Shown piece after piece: positions 57,020 to 64,000 of a DNA stretch of 64,000 nt. The notes beneath the pieces were generated by a model. That model had not been told where the DNA came from, did no database searches, and saw nothing but the letters and a program-made list of their open reading frames with translations. This DNA is from Microbacterium candidum (GTDB lineage Bacteria > Actinomycetota > Actinomycetes > Actinomycetales > Microbacteriaceae), in the NCBI RefSeq assembly GCF_030315975.1, contig NZ_JASXSZ010000001.1, forward strand, positions 496,001 through 560,000, written 5' to 3'. The position numbers and the translations under genes were made by a program. Each line of letters opens with the position of its first letter. Within the stretch, counting starts at the first letter, position 1.

Positions 57020-57657
57020 CCGCCGAGGTCGATCGGCCCGTCGTCGTCGCCGACACGCGGCAGCGGTTCTCCATCATCCTCCCGGGGACCTGGGCATCGG
57101 TGCCGATGGCGGACGCCGACACGATGCGCACGACGGTCGCGCGCATCGTCAAGGAGCGGATGCCGCGCGACGACCGCCTGGCCGCCCTGCGGCGCGACGT
57201 CCGCGAAGACCTCCTCGCGAGCGCCAAGAGCGCGGCGGAGGCGGGCGCCGACCTGTACGCCCTGTCGCTGGAGATCCTGCCCGGCATCCCGTTCCCCGCA
57301 TCCATGATCGGCTTCGTGCAGCCGTGGCCGCCGATGAGCGTCGAGGCCCTCGCCGCCGCCGGCTCGGCCGAGGAGGTCGTGGGGCTCCTCGTCGCCGCGT
57401 TCCCGGGCTCGGTCGCCATGCCGACGGCCACCGTGCCGCACGTCCGGCGGGCGGACGTGCGCACGCGCGAGATCGGCCAGACCGAGACCCAGATGCTCGA
57501 CCTCGAGTACTGGTTCGCGGATCCGACCGGGTCCCTCACATGCCTCATGGTCTCGGTGCCGGAGTGCGAGGCTCCCGAGTTGATCACGGCGCTCTTCGAC
57601 GCGGTCGCGGCAAGCGTGTTCTGGACCGACCCCCGCACGCCCGAGGGCGGTTCATGA
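57016..57657 (+). CDS. hypothetical cluster protein, paralogue of the 61383 product
   Basis: This 213-aa soluble alpha/beta protein aligns with the 204-aa product at 61383: both start with LPG-x-W, share a helical region rich in Ala/Arg/Glu followed by EI-x-x-G-x-P-x-PASI/PASM, and end with [ED]YW[FY]A-x-P and LFDA[VI]A. One copy accompanies each candidate effector cassette, which argues for a dedicated accessory role such as chaperone. ATGA overlap on both sides. Confidence 0.7.
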   Translation: MTAEVDRPVVVADTRQRFSIILPGTWASVPMADADTMRTTVARIVKERMPRDDRLAALRRDVREDLLASAKSAAEAGADLYALSLEILPGIPFPASMIGFVQPWPPMSVEALAAAGSAEEVVGLLVAAFPGSVAMPTATVPHVRRADVRTREIGQTETQMLDLEYWFADPTGSLTCLMVSVPECEAPELITALFDAVAASVFWTDPRTPEGGS

Positions 57658-58505
57658 CGTCGGCAGGCGGGCCGAAGCGGGCACGTGCGACGAACGACGC
57701 CTCCTACGCCGACCTCCGCGAGCCGGTGTACCTCCTCGCCCCCGAGGCCCGCGCGACGACGTCCACAGGCGTCGGCTGGCGCCCCTTCGGCTATCTCCTC
57801 CTCACCGTGGTGTGGTTCGTCCTCGCGGTGATCGTCCTCGCGGTCGTGTTCGCCGTCCTTCCGTGGCGCCTTTCTTCCGACGATGTCGGGCCGCTCGGGC
57901 AGTCCGCGGGATTCTCGGGCGGCAACCTCATCGGCGGCGTCTTCGCCCTCCTTCTCATCGCCCCGCTCATCGGAGCGCTGTTCGGTGTGATCCTGACGGT
58001 CTCGGTCGGCTCGTTCCTCAGTTCCGCGACCTATCTCCTCCGGAGCCTGAATCCCGCCTTCCGGCAGGAGAAGCTGTCCTTCTCGGCGCGGAGCGTCCGG
58101 GCCGAGGCGACGGGCCCGGCATCCATCGCCGGGCTCTCGACCGCGTTCTCGCTCGTGCCGGTGCGCCTGACCCGGTGGACGAAGCTCGTCACGATCTTCA
58201 CGTCCCAGGGCCTCGTCGTGAACGTGACCCTGTGGGTCCTCGGTGCGTGGTGGGGCTGGTTCTACGTCTTCACCGTGTGCTGGATGCTGTGGCCGGCGCA
58301 GGGCGCCGCATCCCTCGTCTGCGCGGTCGTCAGCGTCCTGCTGTTCGCGGTGTTCGTGTACTTCGTGTGGCGCAGCCGACGCGCGTATCCGGACATCATG
58401 CCCGCGGCCTACCGAGGCACCCCCTACGAGCGCTCGTGGCCGAACCGTCCCAGGGAGAAGCCGGCCCGCAAGCCCGCCCCCAAAGGCGCCGCGCGCGCGA
58501 AGTAG
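57654..58505 (+). CDS. membrane protein of effector cassette 1
   Basis: This 283-aa protein has about five transmembrane segments (about 43-70, 91-122, 180-200, 200-215 and 216-240) and a very basic C-terminus (RPREKPARKPAPKGAARAK). No family is recognised. It overlaps the previous gene by 4 nt and ends the first cassette. It could be an immunity protein against the membrane-active effector or part of the secretion channel. Confidence 0.75.
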   Translation: MTSAGGPKRARATNDASYADLREPVYLLAPEARATTSTGVGWRPFGYLLLTVVWFVLAVIVLAVVFAVLPWRLSSDDVGPLGQSAGFSGGNLIGGVFALLLIAPLIGALFGVILTVSVGSFLSSATYLLRSLNPAFRQEKLSFSARSVRAEATGPASIAGLSTAFSLVPVRLTRWTKLVTIFTSQGLVVNVTLWVLGAWWGWFYVFTVCWMLWPAQGAASLVCAVVSVLLFAVFVYFVWRSRRAYPDIMPAAYRGTPYERSWPNRPREKPARKPAPKGAARAK

Positions 58506-58510
58506 ATCGC

Positions 58511-58528
58511 ATGGGGAGTCCTCCCCAT
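58511..58528 (+). promoter_or_regulatory. copy B of the 18-bp T7SS-cluster palindrome ATGGGGA-N4-TCCCCAT
   Basis: Perfect 7-bp arms around GTCC, 6 nt after the membrane protein stop. TAGCGT (58551-58556) is a plausible -10 box; the palindrome centre lies near -43, as at copy A. It could also be read as a short terminator hairpin, but the stem is only 8 bp and the same motif at copy A stands at a promoter. Confidence 0.65.
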
Positions 58529-58612
58529 GTGATTATCCAAACGGCGCAGGTAGCGTCGAAGACATGAGGTCGGCCGGATGGGCCACCCGGTGAATCCCAA
58601 GGAGAAACACTC

Positions 58613-58912
58613 ATGGCGAACATGAACGTCACCTACGCCGACATGCAGCAGGCCGCGGGCCGTCTCAACGCCGGCAAGGACGACATCATCTCGAAGCTGC
58701 ACGAGCTGCAGGCCCTCGTGAACAACCTCGTGAGCTCCGGCTTCGTCACCGACTCCGCATCGGGCGCCTTCCACGAGTCCTACCAGCAGTTCACGACCGG
58801 CACCACGCAGGCGGTCAACGGTCTCGACGGCATGAGCCAGTTCCTGAACAAGGCGGCCGACACGCTGCAGCAGGTCGACTCGCAGCTCGCCCAGGGCATC
58901 GGCGGCCACTGA
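58613..58912 (+). CDS. WXG100 family protein
   Basis: The 99-aa product has the ESAT-6/WXG100 size and helix-turn-helix plan. The central turn reads SSGFVTDSASGAF: the Trp of the WXG motif is replaced, as in many actinobacterial non-ESX members, while Gly and the downstream F-x(3)-Y spacing remain. AAGGAG lies 7 nt before the ATG. It should be the secreted structural substrate of the EccC/EssC-like ATPase. A hairpin directly after the gene could make it the most abundant product of its transcript. Confidence 0.88.
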   Translation: MANMNVTYADMQQAAGRLNAGKDDIISKLHELQALVNNLVSSGFVTDSASGAFHESYQQFTTGTTQAVNGLDGMSQFLNKAADTLQQVDSQLAQGIGGH

Positions 58913-58924
58913 CACACGCGCATC

Positions 58925-58959
58925 GGAAAGGGCGAGGGCGGGGGGCTCTCGCCCTTTCC
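58925..58959 (+). terminator. hairpin (terminator or attenuator) after the WXG100 gene
   Basis: GGAAAGGGCGAG (58925-58936) pairs perfectly with CTCGCCCTTTCC (58948-58959) around an 11-nt loop. No new promoter is evident before the next gene at 58986, so partial read-through is likely. Confidence 0.6.
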
Positions 58960-58985
58960 CATACACAGACGGGGGAACAGCGCCG

Positions 58986-59291
58986 ATGGACAGGCTCGAA
59001 GTCGACTTCGCCGAGCTCCACCACGCGAAGCAGCAGCTGGCGACGACCGCCGACACGCTGCGCCGCGCCCAGCTCATGGGCGACCGTCTGGCCGACCTGA
59101 CCGGGCATCCCCGTCTCGCCGGAAAGGTGCGCGACTTCGCGAGCAACTGGGCGATCCACCGCTCCCGGCTCCTCGCGAGCCTGCGACACCTCGAGGACAG
59201 CATCGCCGCCATTGAGGAGACCTTCGCCGACGTCGACCACCGCCTGGGCCGCGAGGTCGGCGGAGCGATCGCGAAGGGCACGCATCCGTGA
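58986..59291 (+). CDS. small helical WXG100-like partner protein 2
   Basis: This 101-aa helical protein is paralogous to the product at 54601, sharing LAGKVRDFASNWAIHR against LADKVRDFADRWNDKR and the C-terminal AI-x-E-x-F-x-x-VD. GTGA overlap joins it to the large hydrolase-containing protein that follows. As with partner 1, I infer a targeting or co-secretion role. Confidence 0.72.
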   Translation: MDRLEVDFAELHHAKQQLATTADTLRRAQLMGDRLADLTGHPRLAGKVRDFASNWAIHRSRLLASLRHLEDSIAAIEETFADVDHRLGREVGGAIAKGTHP

Positions 59292-60940
59292 CCGCACAGG
59301 CAGTCCACGACGCGTGGGATCACCTTCTGCAGGGCGAGCCCGCCGCGCTCGGTGCCGATGCGGCGCAGCTGACGCGGGCGGCCGCGGCGATCCTCGAGGC
59401 GACGCTCGCGCTCACCGACGTCGCGTACGGACAGCACAGCGACGCGACCGACGCGCTGCAGCACGCCGCCGATGACGTGCGCGGCGCGCTCACGCGGGCC
59501 GAACGGCGCTACAGCGGCACGGGTGCGGCGCTCCACACCTTCGCGGTCGAGCTCGAGCCGATCCACCGCAGCGCACGCGGCCACATCCAGGACCTCATCG
59601 ACGCCCAGTCGCGCAGCGACCACGCCGATGTCGCACTCGTCGATGCGAACGACCGGCTGCGGACGACGTCGTACGGCGGTGGCTCCGACGCCGACATCGA
59701 GCGGCTGCAGCGCGAGGCGCGGCTCGCCAACGCCCACGTCCAGAACGCGTACGGCGACGTGTCGTCGGCGCTCGCGGCGCTGCGTGCCGACGAGAGGGCG
59801 CGCGAGGATGCGGCGGACCGTGCCATCCGCGCCATCGAAGACGTCATCTCCGACGGCGCGGACTCTATCCTCGACCGGATCGCGCAGGTCTGGGACGGCG
59901 CCGTCACGATCTTCTCGGCGGTGGCGCAATGGGCGAAGACCGTGATCGCCGAGGTCGTCAGGCAGCTCGCCAGTGCATTGATGTCTCTGGCGGCGATCAT
60001 CGTCTTCGCGGCCGCGCTGATCATCGCCGTCCTCCTTCTCGTCCAGATCGTGGGGGCCCTCGCGCTGCTGCTCGGTCCTCTCGGGCCGCTCTTCCTCACG
60101 CTCGTCTTCGCGACGGCGGCCGTCGCGCTCGCCGCGATCCCCGCCCTGATCGTCGCCTTCGTCGTGCAGGAGCTCACCGGCAAGCCGCGCCGCCACGATG
60201 AATCGGAGGATCCGGACCTCGGCAGGCACGTCACGCCCGACGGCGATGCCGCCCACGACTACGGCGATCTCATCCGGCAGGTCGCAGACAAGGACGCGTC
60301 GGGGCTCGCCGCCGACGCGATGGACGTCAAGGTCGTGGCGATCACGGACGACGCGGGCACCATCATCGCCTGGCGGGTGCAGTGTCCGAGCACGCAGTAC
60401 TGGAGCCCTTTCAACAAGGCGGGCATGAACGACCTCGCCACGGACGCCATGCTGTCCTTCTTCCCGGGCATGCGGACGCAGTACGAGAAGGCGGTGTTCG
60501 ACGCGATGCAGCGCGCCGGCGTCGACAAGAGCGATGCGCCGATCATGTTCACGGGCTGGAGCCTCGGTGGCATGGAGGCCGCGAAGCTCGCGACGACCCC
60601 GCAGTATGCGGACCGCGTCGGCGCCGTCGTCACCGCGGGATCGGCCATCGACAAGTACCGCGACCGCATCGGCCCGGCCGTGAACGTCACGCAGATCAAC
60701 AACCTCGTCGACCCCGTGCACCACCTCGAATTCGTCGGGCTCGGCCCGGCGGACGGCGCCCTTCCGCCGAAGTGGAGCACCTATTGGATCGAGGATGGCC
60801 GCGTGCACAACGGCGAGATGTATGCGCAGGGCGCCGACAGGGTCGTGCCGAAGCCGCGGCCGGGCGACGAGAAGTACTTCGCGGACGCTCAATCAGGCAC
60901 CCACGAAGTGACCTATACGGAGAGATATTCTCGACGGTGA
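59288..60940 (+). CDS. candidate T7SS-like effector 2 with lipase/esterase-like C-terminus
   Basis: This 550-aa protein (GTG at 59288) has a helical N-terminus (1-200) homologous to effector 1, a hydrophobic region with two or three long helices (about 229-294), and a C-terminal alpha/beta hydrolase (about 310-550). The nucleophile elbow is GWSLGG (Ser 425); NNLVDPVHH offers the acid (Asp 475) and His 539 in SGTHEV a possible base. Fold and motif suggest lipase, phospholipase or esterase activity, known among T7SS effectors. No signal peptide is present, as expected for T7 substrates. Confidence 0.75.
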   Translation: MTAQAVHDAWDHLLQGEPAALGADAAQLTRAAAAILEATLALTDVAYGQHSDATDALQHAADDVRGALTRAERRYSGTGAALHTFAVELEPIHRSARGHIQDLIDAQSRSDHADVALVDANDRLRTTSYGGGSDADIERLQREARLANAHVQNAYGDVSSALAALRADERAREDAADRAIRAIEDVISDGADSILDRIAQVWDGAVTIFSAVAQWAKTVIAEVVRQLASALMSLAAIIVFAAALIIAVLLLVQIVGALALLLGPLGPLFLTLVFATAAVALAAIPALIVAFVVQELTGKPRRHDESEDPDLGRHVTPDGDAAHDYGDLIRQVADKDASGLAADAMDVKVVAITDDAGTIIAWRVQCPSTQYWSPFNKAGMNDLATDAMLSFFPGMRTQYEKAVFDAMQRAGVDKSDAPIMFTGWSLGGMEAAKLATTPQYADRVGAVVTAGSAIDKYRDRIGPAVNVTQINNLVDPVHHLEFVGLGPADGALPPKWSTYWIEDGRVHNGEMYAQGADRVVPKPRPGDEKYFADAQSGTHEVTYTERYSRR

Positions 60941-61386
60941 TGAGGGGCAAGGGGATTCTGATGGCAGGCGTGCTCGCGACCGTTCTCGGCTTGGCCGGAT
61001 GCGCTTCCGCGGATCCGGCCCCGGTGCGCTCGGCGCTGGAAGCCGTGCCCGGTGTCCAGTCGGCACAGGTCGTCGTCGGCCATCCCGGTGCGCCCTGGAA
61101 CACCGAGACGCTGATCACGCTGCGGATCGCGGACGGTTCCGCGGAACCCGTTGAAGCGGCCGCACGCGCCGCCATCGCGGGAATCGCGGCCACGGATGTC
61201 GCCCAGCATCCGGTCCGCCTGTATTTCACGACCGACGCGCCCGCCGGCTCCCAGACGTCCTTCCTCCGGGTCGGCAGCGACGTGCTCAAGCCCGTCGCCC
61301 GCGATCTCGGCCTCGAGGAGCAGCGTGCGGTCGAGTCGCTGCCCCTCAGCCCGGCCGACATCAAGCGCCTGGCCGCCGAGAAGTGA
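60940..61386 (+). CDS. lipoprotein of effector cassette 2 (candidate immunity protein)
   Basis: The ATG at 60940 overlaps the effector stop by one base (TGATG) and gives 148 aa with a lipoprotein signal peptide, lipobox LAGC (Cys about residue 18). The remainder is a small alpha/beta domain with no recognised family; ATG at 60961 is an alternative start. A lipoprotein directly behind a toxin-like lipase is the typical place of an immunity protein acting outside the membrane; this is inference from position. Confidence 0.75.
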   Translation: MRGKGILMAGVLATVLGLAGCASADPAPVRSALEAVPGVQSAQVVVGHPGAPWNTETLITLRIADGSAEPVEAAARAAIAGIAATDVAQHPVRLYFTTDAPAGSQTSFLRVGSDVLKPVARDLGLEEQRAVESLPLSPADIKRLAAEK

Positions 61387-61997
61387 GCGCGCGACTGCAG
61401 CTGCGGTTGCCTGGAGAGTGGTTCGCGCTCGACCCGCGCGACGAGGAGACGGCGGCAGCCCAGATCGCCGCGATCGCCAGGGACGTCGCGGGCACGGCCG
61501 ACGACGCGGCCATCGCCAGGGCGCGCGTGCGCGAGACGTTCGGCGAGGTCGTCCGGTCCGCTCGCGAGGCGGAGGCGGAGAAGGTCCTCGTGTGCCGGGA
61601 GATCGCGGGGATGCCGATCCCCGCGTCCATCACCGTGCATCTGCCGGACGGGATGCGGATGAGCCCGGCGATCGGGACCTCCTCGGCCGCAGTCATCGAG
61701 ACGCTCGAGGCGGCATTCCGGGAACTCGACGTCGAGGGGATCGACGACGCGACCCGGCTCGGCTCGCCGGGCGGCGACGTCCTGCGTCTCCTCACGACCG
61801 GATACGAGGCGGTCGAGGAGGAGGGCGAGCGGCTGGAGATCCACCGCCTGCGTGCCGACTACTGGTACGCGGTGCCCGGGACGAAGGATGTGCTGCTGGT
61901 CAGCATGACCACCGCGCTCGGCGACATCCCGAACCTCATGGTGCAGTTCTTCGACGCGATCGCCACCGCCGCGTACTTCGAGCCCGAAGCGGCCTAA
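61383..61997 (+). CDS. hypothetical cluster protein, paralogue of the 57016 product
   Basis: This 204-aa soluble protein (GTG at 61383, GTGA overlap) aligns along its length with the product at 57016: LPGEW start, Arg/Glu/Ala helical part, EIAGMPIPASI, and DYWYAVPG followed by FFDAIATAAYF. It closes the second cassette and the cluster. The presence of one paralogue per cassette suggests a common accessory function rather than specific immunity. Confidence 0.7.
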   Translation: MSARLQLRLPGEWFALDPRDEETAAAQIAAIARDVAGTADDAAIARARVRETFGEVVRSAREAEAEKVLVCREIAGMPIPASITVHLPDGMRMSPAIGTSSAAVIETLEAAFRELDVEGIDDATRLGSPGGDVLRLLTTGYEAVEEEGERLEIHRLRADYWYAVPGTKDVLLVSMTTALGDIPNLMVQFFDAIATAAYFEPEAA

Positions 61998-61998
61998 T

Positions 61999-62481
61999 TC
62001 ACTCCGCGTCGTGCAGGTGGCGCTCGCCGTGGTCGAGCACCTTCACGACGATCCCGCGGCCGCGCAGGGCCTTGAGCGTCCGAGTCTCCTCGTCGGTGTC
62101 GCGGCCGAGCGCGTGGCGGCTCGCGACGACGAGCACATCGCCGCGGCGGAGGGTGCCGAACAGGCGCACGAGCCGCTCCTCCCACGACTCGAGCGTCTCC
62201 GGAGCCGGGTGACGGAACCCCTCGATCGGCACGCCGAAGCGGGTGAGGTCGCCCCGCTGCTCGACGACCGACGGCATGTCGTCGCGCGTGACGACCAGGC
62301 CGACGAGGCGGGAGCCGGCCGGGCGGGCGAGCCACCAGTTGCGGTCGGCCTGCAGCTCGGTGAAGCACTTGGGGCAGTCCGCGGCGGCGTGCGGCAGGTG
62401 GATGGGGCTCGTCAGCGCCGCGGCGCCCGCGCCGTCGTCCGGCGTGGTCCGCACGGTCGCGGCATCCGTCTTGTTCGTCAC
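61999..62481 (-). CDS. hypothetical protein with resolvase-like C-terminal segment
   Basis: The 160-aa product (GTG at 62481) has a CPKC pair near residue 36. The C-terminal stretch RGDVLVVASRHALGRDTDEE followed by LRGRGIVVKVLD resembles the middle of serine-recombinase catalytic domains. The N-terminal catalytic Ser motif of recombinases is absent, so recombinase activity is unlikely. It may be a domesticated remnant. Its stop is 1 nt from the end of the secretion cluster, on the opposite strand, with no terminator between. Confidence 0.6.
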   Translation of the reverse strand: MTNKTDAATVRTTPDDGAGAAALTSPIHLPHAAADCPKCFTELQADRNWWLARPAGSRLVGLVVTRDDMPSVVEQRGDLTRFGVPIEGFRHPAPETLESWEERLVRLFGTLRRGDVLVVASRHALGRDTDEETRTLKALRGRGIVVKVLDHGERHLHDAE

Positions 62482-62540
62482 TGGAACCCCCTACGCACGA
62501 TTCTCCCACGCCGGCGGGGTCCCGCCTCCTCGGGTGTCGC

Positions 62541-64000
62541 TCAGGAGGCGGCGTCGAGACGCAGCTGCACGCCGATCTGGTCGGCGTCGAGCTCGGCGCG
62601 CGCGTGCCGCAGCACGGCGGTGGGGTACCGGCCGTCGTGCGTGAGCTCCTCGAGCCGCGTGCGCTGAGCCAGGATGATGGCGAGCCGCAGCTCGAGGGCC
62701 GTGCGCGTGGCATCCCTGTCGTTCTCGATGGGACGCTCCGCGAAGCGGCGCCCGAGGCCCGCCATGAGCTCCGCATCGAACGGACGGCCCTCGCTGTCGA
62801 CGAGCGACCCGGACAGGAGGGCGGAGGATGCGGCGGTCCGAAGTTCGTCGTCGAGCTCCTCCGAGCCCGCGCCGGCGGGCTCGTTCGACGTGCCCGACAA
62901 CCCGAGCATCCGCACCAGGACCGGCAGCGTGAACCCCTGGAGCGTGAGGCTCACCGCCGCGACGAGGAACGCGACGAACACCAGCAGCGCCCGATCCTCC
63001 TCACGCGGGAGGGTCTGGGCCGCGGCGAGCGTCACGACGCCCCGCATCCCGCCCCACACGATGACCGCTCCCTGCTTCCAGTCGAGCGGGGACCCCTGGT
63101 AATAGTCGGTGTCGGCGAGGGCGCGACTGACGCGCGTACGCGCGCGACCGATCATCTGCTCGCGCTTCTCCGGGTCCTCGGGGAGCCGGCCGCGGCGGCG
63201 GGCGCCCCCCTCACGCTCGGGCGGCGCCGCCCCCGCGGCGTACGCGTCGAGCCGCTCCCCGAACTGCTCGAGGCGCTCGCGGTCCAGGCGCCGAGCACGG
63301 CGTTTGGAGTTCCACACGATGAAGGTGACGTACGCGGCCCGCACGACGAGCACGATGCCGAGGGCGGCCAGGGCGAGCCACATCCCGTGCCACAGGCCCT
63401 CGTCGCTCGCGAGGTTCTCGCGCACGATGTCGCGCAGCTCGAGGCCCATGAGGAGGAAGACCGCGCCTTCCAGCATCAGCTCGATCGTGCGCCAGTTGAG
63501 CGTGTCGGACATCCGCTGCTCGGGCGTGAGACGGCGCGCGGCGAGCTGGCTCGTCACGATGCCGGCGACCACCGCGGCGACGAGCCCGGATCCGCCGAGG
63601 TGCTCCGTGGGGAGGTACGCGATGAACGGGACGGTGAAGCTGATGGCGGTGTTCGCGGCGGAGTTGCGCACCCAGACCCGGAGGAGCAGGGTCAGCCAGC
63701 CCACGATCGCGCCGATGACGACCGCGATGACCACGCTCCAGACGAACGTCCAGAACGTCTCACCGAAGTGGAACGCGCCTGCGATGGCGGCGATCGCGGT
63801 GCGCAGCAGCACGAGTGCCGTCGCGTCGTTCAGCAGGCTCTCGCCCTCGAGCATCGTGATGACGCGGGGCGCGATGCCGAGCCGCTTCGCGATCGTGGTG
63901 GCCACCGCATCCGTCGGGCTCAGGATGGCGCCGAGCGCGATGCCGATCGGGAGGCCGAGGCCCGGAACCACGGCCGCGAAGAAGAGTCCGAGCACGAGTG
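62541..64000 (-). CDS. Na+/H+ antiporter, CPA1/NhaP type (partial, cut by right window edge)
   Basis: The minus-strand frame runs to the window edge, so the first transmembrane helices and true start are missing; at least 484 residues are seen. The conserved antiporter helix SPTDAVATTIAKRL contains the ion-binding Asp, GESLLNDATALVL follows, and MGLELRD and WGGMRGVVTLAAA are typical of the CPA1 family. A cytoplasmic C-terminal domain of about 180 residues follows. It exchanges Na+ (or K+) for H+ to control pH and salt. Confidence 0.92.
   Translation of the reverse strand, partial: LVLGLFFAAVVPGLGLPIGIALGAILSPTDAVATTIAKRLGIAPRVITMLEGESLLNDATALVLLRTAIAAIAGAFHFGETFWTFVWSVVIAVVIGAIVGWLTLLLRVWVRNSAANTAISFTVPFIAYLPTEHLGGSGLVAAVVAGIVTSQLAARRLTPEQRMSDTLNWRTIELMLEGAVFLLMGLELRDIVRENLASDEGLWHGMWLALAALGIVLVVRAAYVTFIVWNSKRRARRLDRERLEQFGERLDAYAAGAAPPEREGGARRRGRLPEDPEKREQMIGRARTRVSRALADTDYYQGSPLDWKQGAVIVWGGMRGVVTLAAAQTLPREEDRALLVFVAFLVAAVSLTLQGFTLPVLVRMLGLSGTSNEPAGAGSEELDDELRTAASSALLSGSLVDSEGRPFDAELMAGLGRRFAERPIENDRDATRTALELRLAIILAQRTRLEELTHDGRYPTAVLRHARAELDADQIGVQLRLDAAS

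Noticed and set aside
58511..58528. Simple terminator for the membrane protein gene instead of an operator
   Set aside because: The stem is only 8 bp, and the same arms and spacing recur before a promoter at 54528, which a terminator role would not explain; it remains possible as a secondary function.
33073..61997. Classical ESX (mycobacterial) locus
   Set aside because: EccB, EccD, EccE, EccA, MycP and PE/PPE genes are absent, and the ATPase carries an N-terminal FHA domain as in Firmicutes EssC.
61999..62481. Active serine recombinase or prophage border
   Set aside because: The catalytic Ser motif is missing, and no att repeats, phage genes or composition change were seen.

Overview
The window is about 70% GC or higher, gene-dense, and rich in 'GGATGCC/GCATCC' codon choices. 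Genes often overlap by 1 or 4 nt (ATGA, GTGA, TGATG). Many isolated genes have a TAnnnT box only 6 nt before the start codon. With lysA, kbl/tdh and a Ski2-type helicase carrying a DUF3516-like tail, this points to an actinobacterial chromosome, most likely family Microbacteriaceae (Microbacterium or close). No rRNA, tRNA, CRISPR array, phage or complete IS was seen.

Layout. 1-33,072 is mostly housekeeping. It holds an ECF vitamin importer (cut by the left edge), a pirin, an SGNH hydrolase, a helicase, a GH3 lipoprotein, a GNAT, a dicarboxylate symporter, recQ, fhs and a GH3 beta-glucosidase. These are followed by an APC permease with a universal stress protein, lysA, an acyl-CoA oxidase/dehydrogenase, a heterodimeric ABC exporter, the kbl-tdh threonine degradation pair, tag, a MarR/glycosyltransferase pair, and a DUF6220-like membrane protein with a membrane-anchored multicopper oxidase.

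33,073-61,997 is a single coherent locus that I read as a minimal type VII secretion-like (WXG100/EssC) system. A 21-kb, almost gap-free operon encodes a 2027-aa cell-surface Ig-like/FN3 protein, MoxR ATPase, DUF58, a transglutaminase-fold membrane protein lacking its catalytic Cys, RDD-FHA, PP2C phosphatase, FHA, Ser/Thr kinase, a FHA-plus-possible-winged-helix protein, and a FHA-fused triple-ATPase EccC/EssC-like motor. Behind it come two parallel cassettes, each with a short helical partner, a large protein with a shared coiled-coil N-terminus, and accessory genes. A WXG100 gene lies between them. The two large proteins share about 190 N-terminal residues but have unrelated C-termini; one is a lipase/esterase-like alpha/beta hydrolase. 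This is the organisation expected of secreted, polymorphic effectors. No EccB, EccD, EccE, MycP, EsaA, EssA or EssB homologue is present in the window.

An 18-bp inverted repeat ATGGGGA-N4-TCCCCAT occurs upstream of both WXG100-type transcripts, and a two-mismatch copy lies upstream of the 2027-aa gene. This suggests one regulator controls all three transcripts; the phospho-signalling proteins inside the operon are candidates.

61,999-64,000 holds a small hypothetical gene convergent with the cluster and a Na+/H+ antiporter cut by the right edge. REP-like palindromes (core CGGTCCCCGAGCCCGTCGAG or CGAGACGAAACGC) lie between genes and also, translated in frame, inside three proteins.
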